Shown in pieces: positions 34,486-43,649 of a stretch of 64,000 nt of DNA. The position numbers and the translations under genes were made by a program. The stretch's first letter is position 1. Each line of letters starts with the position of its first letter. Source of the DNA: Paraburkholderia acidisoli. Its GTDB lineage: Bacteria; Pseudomonadota; Gammaproteobacteria; Burkholderiales; Burkholderiaceae. The stretch spans positions 496,001 through 560,000 of the forward strand of contig NZ_CP046914.1 in NCBI RefSeq assembly GCF_009789675.1, in the 5' to 3' direction. Under the pieces are notes generated by a model, which was not told the origin of the DNA, searched no databases, and saw only the letters and a program-made list of their open reading frames with translations.

Positions 34486-35682
34486 ATGAGCCTCTCGACG
34501 AAACCCCTCGCCAATGTGACCGTCATCGAGCTGGCGCGCGTGCTCGCGTGCCCGTTCGCCGACATGATCCTCGCCGAGCTCGGCGCGACCGTCATCAAGA
34601 TCGAGCAGCCCGGCAGCGGCGACGAAACCCGCAGCTTCGAGCCGCCCGTGGGCGACGAATCGGCGTACTTTTTCGCGTGCAATCGCGGCAAGCAGTCGGT
34701 CACGGCCAATCTCAAGACCGACGCGGGCCGCCGTATCGTGCGCGAGCTCGCGGCCAGCGCCGACATCGTCATCGAAAACTTTCCGGTGGGCACGCTCGCG
34801 CGCTACGGCCTCGACCACACCGCGCTGCGCGCCGCCAACGATCAGCTCATCTACGTTTCGTGCACGGGCTTCGGCCAGACCGGCCCGTACGCGAAGCGCA
34901 AAGGCTACGACACCGTGTTTCAGGCCATGGGCGGCTTGATGAGCCTCACCGGCGAGCGCGGCGGCGGCCCCGTCAAACCCGGCCTGCCGATCGCGGATCT
35001 GACCTCGGGCATGTGGATCGCCATCGGCCTGCTTTCCGCGCTCAACGGCCGCACGCTCACGGGCAAGGGCTGCCATATCGACTTTTCGATGCTCGACGGC
35101 CAGGTGAGCCTGCTCACGCTCGCGGCCGGCCGCTATTTCGCGCTGAACGAAGTGCCGCCGCGCCTGGGCACCGAGCATCCGGGGCGCGTGCCGTCCGCCA
35201 CCTTCGCGTGCAGCGACGGCGCGTACGTGCACATCACGTGCAGCGATCAGCACTGGCTGCCGCTGTGCACGCTGCTCAAGCTCGACGCGCTCGCGAGCGA
35301 CCCGCTGCTCGCGACCAACGCGGGCCGCGTCGAGCATCGCGAGCGCGTGATGCAGACGCTCACGCAGGCCATCGCGGGCTGGACGCGCCGCGAACTCTGC
35401 GACGCGTGCGACGCCGTGGGCGTGCCCGCCGGTCCGATCAACGACGTGGCCGAAGTGCTCGCCGATCCGCACGTGCGGGCGCGCGGCATGGTTGGCGCGT
35501 TCGAGCATCCCACGGTGGGCAGCTTCGGCGCGCTGCCGCTGCCCTTCAAGTTCGACGGCTTCGACGATCCGCAGATCCAGCGTCCGCCGTTGCTCGGCGA
35601 GCACACGGATCAGGTCCTGCGCGAACGCCTGGGCTATGACGCGCAGCACATTGCCGCGCTGCGCCGCGACGGCGCGATCTGA
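34486..35682 (+). CDS. CaiB/BaiF-type CoA-transferase, 398 aa
   Basis: Class III CoA-transferase: VTVIELARVLACPFADMILAELGATVIKIEQPG at the N-terminus, ACNRGKQSVTANL, SCTGFGQTGPYA and an Asp in LPIADLTSGMWIA in the catalytic position. The C-terminal RPPLLGEHTDQVLRERLGY is a family ending. It starts six bases after the crotonase stop. It is clearly paralogous to the transferase at 23024, but on a different arm of the gene region, so the region may activate two acids or two steps of one pathway. Confidence 0.92.
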   Translation: MSLSTKPLANVTVIELARVLACPFADMILAELGATVIKIEQPGSGDETRSFEPPVGDESAYFFACNRGKQSVTANLKTDAGRRIVRELAASADIVIENFPVGTLARYGLDHTALRAANDQLIYVSCTGFGQTGPYAKRKGYDTVFQAMGGLMSLTGERGGGPVKPGLPIADLTSGMWIAIGLLSALNGRTLTGKGCHIDFSMLDGQVSLLTLAAGRYFALNEVPPRLGTEHPGRVPSATFACSDGAYVHITCSDQHWLPLCTLLKLDALASDPLLATNAGRVEHRERVMQTLTQAIAGWTRRELCDACDAVGVPAGPINDVAEVLADPHVRARGMVGAFEHPTVGSFGALPLPFKFDGFDDPQIQRPPLLGEHTDQVLRERLGYDAQHIAALRRDGAI

Positions 35683-35736
35683 ACGCATCGAGCGCATCGA
35701 GCGCGCCGCGCCACCGTCTCAAAGCAAGAGGAAACG

Positions 35737-36534
35737 ATGAACCACACTGATACGCTGATCGTCGAACGGCTGGGCGCCGTGGCCGAGATCATTCTCAATC
35801 GCCCCGACCAGCGCAACGCGCTCAACGCGGCCATGTGCGACGCGCTGCGCGCCGCCGCCGTCGCACTGCGCGCCGACGACACGATCCGCTGCGTGATCGT
35901 GCGCGCCAACGGCCCGGTGTTCTGCGCGGGCGCGGACCTCAAGGAACGCAAGGGCATGGATATCGACGACGTGCGCGCGCGCCGTCTCAAGGCCTTCGCC
36001 GCCTACGACGCGCTCGAACAGATCGGCAAGCCGTGCATTGCGCTCGTGGAAGGCGCGGCCGTGGGCTCCGGCGGCGAGATCGCCATGGCCTGCGACTTCA
36101 TCGTCGCCACGGAAAACGCGAGCTTTCGCACGCCCGAGGCGCTGTGGGGCACCGTGGGCGCGACGCAGCGCCTGCCGCGCGTGGTGGGCAAGCGGCTCGC
36201 GAAAGACATGGCCTACACGGGCCGCACGCTTGGCGTGCAGGAAGCGCAGCAGGCCGGGCTGGTCTCGCGCATCGTGGCCGCCGAAGATGCCGTGAGTCTC
36301 GTGCGGCAAATGGCGCGCGATATCGCCGACGCCCCGCCGCTCGCCATGCGCCTCACGCGCGACTGTATCGACCGCGGCGTAGAAACCGACCCGGCGGGCG
36401 CGCTCGCCATCGAAATGCTCGCTATCGACACGCTGCTGCAAAACTCCGACTGGAAGCAGTCGATCGCTTCGTTCGGCGCGGGCGATCATAAGGATTCCGT
36501 AAAGAACATCGTCAAGGATCCCAGCCATGCATGA
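35737..36534 (+). CDS. Enoyl-CoA hydratase, 265 aa
   Basis: Crotonase-family hydratase with both glutamates in place: GSGGEIAMACDF and FRTPEALWG. FCAGADLKERKGM forms the oxyanion hole. This makes it the most likely true 2-enoyl-CoA hydratase of the three crotonases in the region. AAGAGGAAACG lies before the start. Its last 8 bases overlap the start of the acyl-CoA synthetase gene, indicating coupled translation. Confidence 0.92.
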   Translation: MNHTDTLIVERLGAVAEIILNRPDQRNALNAAMCDALRAAAVALRADDTIRCVIVRANGPVFCAGADLKERKGMDIDDVRARRLKAFAAYDALEQIGKPCIALVEGAAVGSGGEIAMACDFIVATENASFRTPEALWGTVGATQRLPRVVGKRLAKDMAYTGRTLGVQEAQQAGLVSRIVAAEDAVSLVRQMARDIADAPPLAMRLTRDCIDRGVETDPAGALAIEMLAIDTLLQNSDWKQSIASFGAGDHKDSVKNIVKDPSHA

Positions 36535-38191
36535 TTACACCGTCTACGCCGAACAGTTCGGCCTGAGCGGCCCGGTCACGCTGCCTGCGATCCTCGCGCG
36601 CCGCGCCGCCGCCACGCCGCACGCCGAAGCGCTCGTGATCGACGGCGTGCGCGTCGACTACCGCACGCTACACGAACGCGTACAGAGCGCCGCCGCGCGC
36701 ATGGTCGCCGCGGGCGTGCAGCACGGCGAGCACGTGGGCGTGCTGATGGGCAATTCCGTCGACTGGGTCGTGCTGTTCTACGCGGCCGCTTCGATCGGCG
36801 CGGTCACGGTGCCGGTGAACACGCGCTTCAAGCTCGACGAACTCAACTACTGTCTCAAGCAAGGCGACGTGCGCGTGCTGTTCTACGTCGACACGTTCCT
36901 CAACATCGACTACACGCAACTGCTGCGTGACGTGGAACCCGCGTTCGACGCGGCGCTGCCCGGCGAGGTGCTGCCGCTCTTGCGCCGCGCGGTGATCGTC
37001 GGCGATGTCGCGGGCCATGATGCGCGCGCGATTCCCGCTGGCGTGGAGCGCTTCGACGCCCTGCCCGATACGCCCGAATGGCGCGCCGAGGCCGCGGCAC
37101 GCGCGCAACGCGTCTCGCCCGAAGACATCCTGCTGATCCAGTACACCTCGGGCACGACCTCGTTCCCGAAGGGCGTGCTGCTGCGCCATCGCAACATGCT
37201 GATGAACGCGGCGGCCTCCGCGCTGCGTATCGGCGTGCAGCCCGACGACCGCTATTTCAGCGTGCGCCCGTTCTTTCACGTGGCGGGCACGACCATGTCG
37301 CTGCTCGTGGCGCTCGTCACGGGCGCGTGCCTGCTCTCGGTGCCCTCGTTCGACGTGGCGAACGTGCTCACGATGCTGGACGAGGAACGCTGCACGCTCA
37401 CGTCCGGCAACGACACGATCTTCCTGATGATGATGGGCCACCCCGAGTTCCGCCGCGAACGCATTCACCTGCGCGGCGGCTGGGCGGCGGCCGGTCCCGA
37501 GATCATGCAGAAGATTCACGACGTGATGGGCGTGAAGTACATGGTGGGCGCGTACGGGCAATCCGAAGCCTCGCCGAACGTGGTGCTCAACGACTGGCGC
37601 GATCCGCTGGAACTGCGCGTGGCCGGTTGGGCGGCGCCGCATCCGGGCCTGGAAATCCGCACGGTCTCGCAGGAAACCGGCGAAGTGCAGCCCGCGAACG
37701 CGCCCGGCGAAATTCAGGTGCGCGGCTGGAGCGTGATGAAGGGCTATTACAACAAGCCGCAGGAAACCGCGAAGGCGTTCAGCGACGACGGCTGGCTGCG
37801 CACTGGCGACCTCGGCGTGATCGACGCCGACGGCCGCATGCGCATGCTGGGTCGCCTCAAGGACGTGTTCCGCGTGGGTGGCGAGAACGTCGCACCCGCC
37901 GAAGTCGAGGAAACGCTGTTCTCGCATCCCGCCGTGCAGCTCGCGCAGGTGGTGGGCGTGCCCGACGCGCGGCTCGGCGAAGTCGCGGCGGCGTTCGTCG
38001 TGCTGCGTCCCGGCACCCAGGCGTCGAGCGAAGAACTTATCGCCTGGTGCAAGAGCCGCTGCGCGAACTTCAAGGTGCCGCGTTATCTGCAACTCGTGCT
38101 GTCGTTCGACGAGATCGGCATGACGGGCAGCTCCAAGGTCCAGAAGAACAAGCTGCGCGACTACGCCATCCGCGAATTCGGGCTCGCGTAA
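36527..38191 (+). CDS. AMP-binding acyl-CoA synthetase, 554 aa
   Basis: ATP-dependent acid:CoA ligase of the ANL superfamily. YTSGTTSFPKGVLLRH is the A3 P-loop, AYGQSEASP the A5 region, WLRTGDLGVID the A7 motif, FRVGGENVAPAEVEE the A8 hinge, and SSKVQKNKLRD holds the A10 catalytic Lys. Length is normal for medium/aryl acid ligases of the FadD/FadK group. It activates the imported or oxidised acid. Operon gene, overlapping the hydratase before it and followed after 76 bases by an ACS carrier gene. Confidence 0.93.
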   Translation: MHDYTVYAEQFGLSGPVTLPAILARRAAATPHAEALVIDGVRVDYRTLHERVQSAAARMVAAGVQHGEHVGVLMGNSVDWVVLFYAAASIGAVTVPVNTRFKLDELNYCLKQGDVRVLFYVDTFLNIDYTQLLRDVEPAFDAALPGEVLPLLRRAVIVGDVAGHDARAIPAGVERFDALPDTPEWRAEAAARAQRVSPEDILLIQYTSGTTSFPKGVLLRHRNMLMNAAASALRIGVQPDDRYFSVRPFFHVAGTTMSLLVALVTGACLLSVPSFDVANVLTMLDEERCTLTSGNDTIFLMMMGHPEFRRERIHLRGGWAAAGPEIMQKIHDVMGVKYMVGAYGQSEASPNVVLNDWRDPLELRVAGWAAPHPGLEIRTVSQETGEVQPANAPGEIQVRGWSVMKGYYNKPQETAKAFSDDGWLRTGDLGVIDADGRMRMLGRLKDVFRVGGENVAPAEVEETLFSHPAVQLAQVVGVPDARLGEVAAAFVVLRPGTQASSEELIAWCKSRCANFKVPRYLQLVLSFDEIGMTGSSKVQKNKLRDYAIREFGLA

Positions 38192-38267
38192 CGCCACGCG
38201 CGCCAGCGCACGAACGCGACGGCGGCGCCACGCACGCGCCGCCGTCGTCGATAAAAAGGAGGAGACA

Positions 38268-39611
38268 ATGAGCATGAGCGCTTCGGAGACCGTCGGCATG
38301 ACTCGCGCCGACGAAGCCGTCAGTGAATCCACATACCGCAGGATCAGCCGGCGCATTCTGCCGCTGCTGTTCGTGTGCTACATCATCAACTACATCGACC
38401 GCGTGAACATCGGCATCGCGCAGATCCAGTTCAAGGCCGACCTGCATTTCAGCGACCTCGTCTATGGCATTGGCGCAGGCCTGTTCTTCGTGGGCTTTCT
38501 TTGTTTCGAAGTACCAAGCAATTTGCTGCTGGCGAAGCTCGGCGCGCGCAAGACGCTGCTGCGCATCATGGTGATGTGGGGCGCGGTGTCGAGCGCGACC
38601 CTGTTCGTGCGCACACCCACCGAGTTCTACGCCGCGCGCATGCTGCTCGGCGTAGCGGAAGCGGGCTTTTTTCCCGGCATCATCCTGTACCTCAGCTACT
38701 GGTTTCCCGCCGCGCGGCGCGCTCGCGTGACGGCGTTCTCGTTCATCGCCATTCCCGTGGCCACGATGATCGGCGCGCCGCTCTCGGGCTGGATCATCCG
38801 CAGCTTTCACAGCGTGTCGGGACTCGCGGGCTGGCAGTGGATGTTCCTGCTCGAAGGCTTGCCGGCCATCGTGCTGGGCGTCGTCGTGTACTTTCGTCTG
38901 GAAGACCGGCCCGAGACGGCAAGCTGGCTCAGCGCGGCCGAGAAAGCGAGCCTCGTCAACGTGCTCGCCGCCGAGCGGCGCGAGCGCGGCGCACAAGGCC
39001 ACGAACACGGCGGCATGCTGGCAGCGCTGGGCGACTGGCGCGTGTACGTGGCGGGGCTCGTTTCGTTTTGCGGCTACGTGCTCGCGAGCACCATCGCCTT
39101 TTTTTCGCCGATGGTGATCCAGGCCACCGGCGTGCACGACGCCTTTCACGTGGGCGTGCTCGCCGCCATTCCGGCGCTCGCGGGCATCGTCTCGATGGTG
39201 CTCGTGAGCCGTCATTCGGACCGCCATCGCGAGCGCCGCTGGCACGCCGCGCTGCCGCTGATGATCGCGGCGTGCAGCCTGATCGCGCTGCCCTTCTCGC
39301 GCGGCGACCTCGCGTTCTCGATCGTCCTGCTCGCGATCGCCACGGCGGGTCACCTGTCGAGCCTTTCGGTGTTCTGGACGATTCCGTCCACCTATCTCGC
39401 CTCGACGAGCGCAGCGGCGGGCATCGCGCTCGTGAGCAGCATCGGCTCGCTGGGCGGCCTGGTCGGGCCGAGCATGATCGGCTATGTGAAATCCGTGAGC
39501 GGCAGCCTCACGCTCGGCATCCAGATGGCGGGCTGCGTGATTCTCGCGGGCGGTGTGCTGCTGCTGGTGGGCATTCCGGCGCGGCTCATGCCGAAGGGCA
39601 ACGCGGACTGA
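38268..39611 (+). CDS. MFS transporter, ACS family, 447 aa
   Basis: Twelve-helix uptake carrier. CYIINYIDRVNIGIAQIQF and FFVGFLCFEVPSNLLLAKLGARKTL are the ACS signatures; the central loop contains a His-Glu-His stretch (HEHGG) before helix 7. AAGGAGGAG precedes the start. It probably brings in the acid activated by the adjacent synthetase. Short tandem repeats follow its stop. Confidence 0.92.
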   Translation: MSMSASETVGMTRADEAVSESTYRRISRRILPLLFVCYIINYIDRVNIGIAQIQFKADLHFSDLVYGIGAGLFFVGFLCFEVPSNLLLAKLGARKTLLRIMVMWGAVSSATLFVRTPTEFYAARMLLGVAEAGFFPGIILYLSYWFPAARRARVTAFSFIAIPVATMIGAPLSGWIIRSFHSVSGLAGWQWMFLLEGLPAIVLGVVVYFRLEDRPETASWLSAAEKASLVNVLAAERRERGAQGHEHGGMLAALGDWRVYVAGLVSFCGYVLASTIAFFSPMVIQATGVHDAFHVGVLAAIPALAGIVSMVLVSRHSDRHRERRWHAALPLMIAACSLIALPFSRGDLAFSIVLLAIATAGHLSSLSVFWTIPSTYLASTSAAAGIALVSSIGSLGGLVGPSMIGYVKSVSGSLTLGIQMAGCVILAGGVLLLVGIPARLMPKGNAD

Positions 39612-39632
39612 ACGGCGGGGCGGGCCGGGTTG

Positions 39633-39662
39633 TGCGATCCGGCGCGATCCGGCGCGATCCGG
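39633..39662. repeat. Three tandem GCGATCCGGC units
   Basis: Three near-identical 10-bp copies just after the ACS carrier stop, followed by the related GGATTCGGATCCGG. Short slippage-type repeat in the 189-base gap before the MarR gene. No hairpin with a T-run is seen. Confidence 0.6.
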
Positions 39663-39800
39663 ATTCGGATCCGGCAGCGCGCGGCGCCTATTTGCGGCTG
39701 GCCGCGAGCCTGTGCAAGGTCGGCCGAACTCGCGCCCGTTTGACCGCCGCGAACCGAATCGCTAGGATTGGCGCGACCTGCACCTTTGCCGCGACCCATC

Positions 39801-40322
39801 ATGGCCAAATCGCCTACTCAACGCCCCGACGCCGAGCCCGACACCGGTTCCGCTCCCACGGATCTGCGTCAGCTCACGTCGTTTCAGCTGCGCCAGCTGA
39901 CGAACATCTACACGAAAGGCTCGTCGAGCGTCTACGAGCGCCGCTTCGGGCTCACGCTCAACGAGTGGCGCTGCATCGCGCTGTTGCAGCACAGCGCGGG
40001 CATGTCGCTGAACCGCCTCGCGGAGCAGGCGCAATTCGACCGCGGCCTCACGAGCCGCATCGTCACCGCGCTCGAAGCGCGCGGCGTGCTTCAGCGCGGC
40101 ACCGACGAAAAAGACGCGCGCGGCGTGGTCATCGCGCTCACCGAAACGGGCCGCGAGCTGGTGCGCGAAGTCTTTCCCGTGGCCGCGCAGCTCAACGAAC
40201 GCCTGCTCTCCGCCCTCACGCGCGCGGAACGCGCAGCGCTGCCCGGAATCATTGACAAGCTCACACATCAAGCCCGTGTGATGCTCGATCACGAGCGCGA
40301 AGAATCCGGCAAAAACGACTAG
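39801..40322 (+). CDS. MarR-family regulator, 173 aa
   Basis: Winged helix with MarR layout: N-terminal helix RRFGLTLNEWRCIALL, recognition region GMSLNRLAEQAQFDRGLTSRIVTALEARGVL, and wing RGTDEKDARGVVIALTETG; the C-terminal helices dimerise. Start at 39801; an in-frame TTG at 39768 is an alternative without a good ribosome-binding site. It lies between the ACS carrier and the nitronate monooxygenase genes and may control either. The effector is probably an aromatic or fatty acid, as usual for MarR proteins. Confidence 0.9.
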   Translation: MAKSPTQRPDAEPDTGSAPTDLRQLTSFQLRQLTNIYTKGSSSVYERRFGLTLNEWRCIALLQHSAGMSLNRLAEQAQFDRGLTSRIVTALEARGVLQRGTDEKDARGVVIALTETGRELVREVFPVAAQLNERLLSALTRAERAALPGIIDKLTHQARVMLDHEREESGKND

Positions 40323-40425
40323 AAAATCGGCATTCTCCGCCGCGTTTTTATTTGACATTGCATCATATATACAGGTACATTTCTCGCATGCCCGAGCGCC
40401 GTGCGCTCGCTTCGAAGGAATGGAA

Positions 40426-41379
40426 ATGAAGATGATGCAAACCCGCCTCTCCCGGATGTTGAACATCGACTATCCGATCGTGCAGGCGGGCATGAGCTGG
40501 GCTTCGTCGAATGCCGCGCTGCCCGCCGCGGTGAGCAACGCGGGCGGGCTCGGCGTGATCGCCGCCGGCCCCATGTATCTCGAGGCGTTTCGCGACACCG
40601 TGCGCGAAGTCAAGGCACTCACGCAAGGCCGTGCGTTCGCGGTCAACCTGCCCCTCTATCGCCCCGAAGCCGAACGCTTTCTCGACGTGATCGAGGCCGA
40701 GCGCGTGCCCGTGCTGATCGCTTCGCAGGGCGGCCCCAAAGCGCACCTGGAACGCTTCCGCCGCATCGGCACCCGCTGGATCCATGTCGTATCGACGCTC
40801 GAACACGCCCGCAAGGCCGCGGGCGCGGGCGTGGACGCGCTGGTGGTGGTGGGCGCCGAAGCCGGCGGCCATCCGCCCGCCAACGGCGTGAGCACGCTGA
40901 TCGCGGTGCGGCGCGCGGTGAAGGCATTCGACCTGCCCATCGTCGCGGGCGGCGGCGTGGCGGACGGCCATGGCGTGGCTGCGCTGCTCGCGCTCGGCGC
41001 GGACGCCGTGCAACTGGGCACGCGCTTTCTCGCCACACGCGAAGCGGGCGTGCACGAAAACTACAAACAGGCCGTGCTGGACACCGACATCGACGGCACG
41101 GTGCTCGTGGGCGTGCGCAACCTGCCCGTGCGCATGACCCGCAACCGTTTCGCCGCCGATGTCCTGCACGCCGACCAGCACGAAACCGATAACGCCGCTT
41201 ACGACGCGCTGTTCAAAAGCAGCACGCTCAAACAAGCCGCGCTCGACGGCGACATCGAACGCGGCAAAGTGGAACTCGGCCAGTCGGCGGGCTTGATCGA
41301 CGATCTGCCGGGCGCGGCCGAGGTGATGGCGCGTCTCGTCGACGAATACCGCGAGGCCGTGGCGCGGCTGCTCGGCTGA
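40426..41379 (+). CDS. Nitronate monooxygenase family protein (2-nitropropane dioxygenase), 317 aa
   Basis: FMN-dependent TIM-barrel enzyme. IVQAGMSW near residue 18, SNAGGLGVIAAG, VVGAEAGGHPP with the family His, and GGGVADGHGVAALLALGADAVQLGTRF as the phosphate-binding region. It oxidises alkyl nitronates, or has a related flavin function; homologues in catabolic clusters can act as enoyl reductases. The start at 40426 has AAGGA six bases upstream; 40420 is the alternative. Preceded by the MarR gene with a TTGACA-N18-TACATT promoter-like pair (40352-40381). Confidence 0.9.
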   Translation: MKMMQTRLSRMLNIDYPIVQAGMSWASSNAALPAAVSNAGGLGVIAAGPMYLEAFRDTVREVKALTQGRAFAVNLPLYRPEAERFLDVIEAERVPVLIASQGGPKAHLERFRRIGTRWIHVVSTLEHARKAAGAGVDALVVVGAEAGGHPPANGVSTLIAVRRAVKAFDLPIVAGGGVADGHGVAALLALGADAVQLGTRFLATREAGVHENYKQAVLDTDIDGTVLVGVRNLPVRMTRNRFAADVLHADQHETDNAAYDALFKSSTLKQAALDGDIERGKVELGQSAGLIDDLPGAAEVMARLVDEYREAVARLLG

Positions 41380-41498
41380 ATCTGGCGCGGCCCCGCGCGC
41401 CGCGCCTGCGCTGTCTTCCTGCATCCTTTGTAGCACTTACGCCCCCGCCGCACGCGGGCGGCACTTATTTTGCATACCTATATAAATTGGAGACATCG

Positions 41499-42626
41499 AT
41501 GAAGAAGCACCTGTTCGCTGCGGGCGCGACGCTCGCGTTTGCCTGTTCCGCGCACGCGCAATCGAACGTGACGCTTTACGGCCTGATCGACACGGCCCTG
41601 TCCTGGCAAACCAATCAGGTCGGAACCACGGCGGCGAACGGGCGCGCCACGTCGAGCGGCAGCTCCGTCGCGCTCGGCCCGGGCTTCTTCAACGGTTCGC
41701 GCTGGGGCTTGTCCGGCACCGAGGATCTGGGCGGCGGCCTCTCCGCGCTGTTTCGCGTGGAAGCCGGCTTTAGCCCGACCACGGGCGTGTCGCTGCAAGG
41801 CAGCCGCGAATTCGGGCGTCAGGCCTATGTCGGCCTGAAAGGAAGCTTCGGACAACTGACCTTGGGCCGCCAGTACAGCGTGCCGTTCGAAACCCTGTTG
41901 CCCTTCGACACGATCGGCTGGGCCAACTCCTCCGCCACCGACGTGTGGGTGCAACTGCTCGCGGGCTCGCGTCTCGACAACACCGCGAAGTACGTGTTCA
42001 CGTCCGGGCCGTGGAAGTTCACCGCCGCCTACTCGTTCGGCGGTCAGGCCGGCAGCGTGTCGCACGGCTCGACCTATGCGGCGGGCCTCAACTATCAGGG
42101 CAGCGTGTTCGGCGCGGGCTTTACCGCGCAGCAGGCGAAGGATCTCGCGGGCAACAAGCAGTCGAACCTGGGCGCGGGGGCGTCGTATGTGGCCGGCCCC
42201 GTCACGCTGAACGGCTACTACCTCTACACGCGCCGCGACGGCGCGTTCACGCCCACCAGCGGTCAGGACTTCTCGCCCACCTACGGCGGGTACGCGGCGC
42301 TCTATACGAATCCGGGCAACACGAACATCGGCGCGAGCAGCGCGGCACGCACGGACAACGTGTTCCAGCTCGGCGCCACGTGGCAAGCAACGCCCGCCGT
42401 GCAGGTCAAGGCAGCCGCGATCTACGACTTCGCGCGCCACGTCAACGCGAACGGCGAAGGCGGCAACAAACTCTCCACCTTCCTGATCGGCGATTACTTC
42501 CTCTCGAAGCGCACCGACGTGTATCTCGCGGGCGCGTACAGCAAGACGAGCAGCGCGTTCAACGGCCCGTTCGCGGGCGAGGACGACAGCGTTTCAGCGA
42601 CGCTGGGCCTGCGTCACCGGTTCTAA
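41499..42626 (+). CDS. Burkholderia-type general porin, 375 aa
   Basis: Outer-membrane 16-strand porin (porin_4/OmpC-like). The signal peptide is residues 1-20, cleaved after HAHAQ-like AHA; the mature start QSNVTLYGLIDTALSW is typical, GLSGTEDLGGGLSALFRVEAGF and RQAYVGLKGSFGQLTLGRQ follow, and the protein ends with the required aromatic Phe in LGLRHRF. GGAG six bases upstream supports the start. Probably the outer-membrane entry for substrates of the preceding pathway. Confidence 0.94.
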   Translation: MKKHLFAAGATLAFACSAHAQSNVTLYGLIDTALSWQTNQVGTTAANGRATSSGSSVALGPGFFNGSRWGLSGTEDLGGGLSALFRVEAGFSPTTGVSLQGSREFGRQAYVGLKGSFGQLTLGRQYSVPFETLLPFDTIGWANSSATDVWVQLLAGSRLDNTAKYVFTSGPWKFTAAYSFGGQAGSVSHGSTYAAGLNYQGSVFGAGFTAQQAKDLAGNKQSNLGAGASYVAGPVTLNGYYLYTRRDGAFTPTSGQDFSPTYGGYAALYTNPGNTNIGASSAARTDNVFQLGATWQATPAVQVKAAAIYDFARHVNANGEGGNKLSTFLIGDYFLSKRTDVYLAGAYSKTSSAFNGPFAGEDDSVSATLGLRHRF

Positions 42627-42696
42627 GGGCAAGCGCGTTGGCGCAGCGAGGCGGCGCTTTCGCCCGCCTCGCTGCGCTGCGAGTTCGCCGTGCCGC

Positions 42697-43560
42697 TCAC
42701 GGCGTGACGCTCACCTTGAACCACTTCTCCGAGAGCCGCTTCACCGTGCCGTCCGCGAGCGCCGCCGTCAAGGCCGTGTCGAATCGCGCCTTCAGTTCGG
42801 CGTCGTCGGGGCGGAACGCGAGCGCCTCGCCGGGTCCCCAGATCGTGCCGCCGATCTTCGGCCCGACGAACTTCAGCGCCTTGTTCTCCGGCTGCTGCAA
42901 CACCGAAGAAAAATAGCTCACGTCGTCGAACGCGACGTCGATACGTCCCATCAGCAGATCCATGTCGCGCTCCGGCGACTTCTTGTATTCGCGGATCGTG
43001 GCGATGTCCTTGAAGTTCTGGACGATGAACGTCGTGTAGGCCGTGCCGGTCTGAATGCCGATGGTCTTGCCCTTCAGCGCCGCGCGCAAGCGGTCGACGG
43101 CGGCCTTGTCGGCTTGCGGGTCGCCGCTCAGCTTCAGCAGGTCGGCGGGCGTGCCGAGCCCCGCGAGCAGCTTGCCGTCGGTGGCAACGAACACGCCCGG
43201 CGTGAGCGCATACGGGCGCGAGAACGCAATCACCTTCTCGCGCTCGGGCGTGATCATGATCGCATCCATCAGGACATCGAACTTTCCGGTTCTGAGCCCC
43301 GGAATCATGGCGTCCCAGTCCTGCGCCACCAGCTTGCACTCGAGCTTGATGCGCGCGCACAGGTTCTGCATCAACTCGGGCTCGAAGCCGCCCAGCTTGC
43401 CGCCCGGCAGCGTGACGTTCCAGGGCGCGTACGAGCCTTCCGTGGCGATCGTCACCGAAGTCCAGTCTTTGGCCTCGGCCGGCCACGCCGACATGAGCGC
43501 GAGGCTCGCGACGGCGGCCGCCGCCAGTCCGGCCCACTTCACCTGCAGGGTCATCATCAC
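42697..43560 (-). CDS. Periplasmic polar amino acid-binding protein of an ABC transporter, 287 aa
   Basis: Solute-binding protein of family 3. The signal peptide is about residues 1-30 (ending PAEAKD). The mature start VTIATEGSYAPWNVTLPGGKLGGFEPELMQNLCARI is typical of the Lys/Arg/ornithine/octopine group, and DWDAMIPGLRTGKFDVLMDAIMITPEREKVIAFSRPY carries the ligand-binding lobe-1 motif. No permease or ATPase gene is adjacent, so it must share a transporter encoded elsewhere. It is probably co-transcribed with the oxygenase gene upstream on the minus strand, hinting that both act on a basic amino acid or derivative. Confidence 0.92.
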   Translation of the reverse strand: MMMTLQVKWAGLAAAAVASLALMSAWPAEAKDWTSVTIATEGSYAPWNVTLPGGKLGGFEPELMQNLCARIKLECKLVAQDWDAMIPGLRTGKFDVLMDAIMITPEREKVIAFSRPYALTPGVFVATDGKLLAGLGTPADLLKLSGDPQADKAAVDRLRAALKGKTIGIQTGTAYTTFIVQNFKDIATIREYKKSPERDMDLLMGRIDVAFDDVSYFSSVLQQPENKALKFVGPKIGGTIWGPGEALAFRPDDAELKARFDTALTAALADGTVKRLSEKWFKVSVTP

Positions 43561-43649
43561 GTTCGCTCTCCGATGTTTGCGCTCGATGCGTGGATTAATG
43601 CGCGTGGATCAATGCGTGGACGAAAGGGCATGGCGCCCGCGCGCCACCG

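Noticed and set aside
40352..40371. TTGACA followed closely by TATATA as a promoter
   Set aside because: The spacing is only 8 bases. A pairing with TACATT (18 bases) is possible but weak, so no promoter feature is listed.
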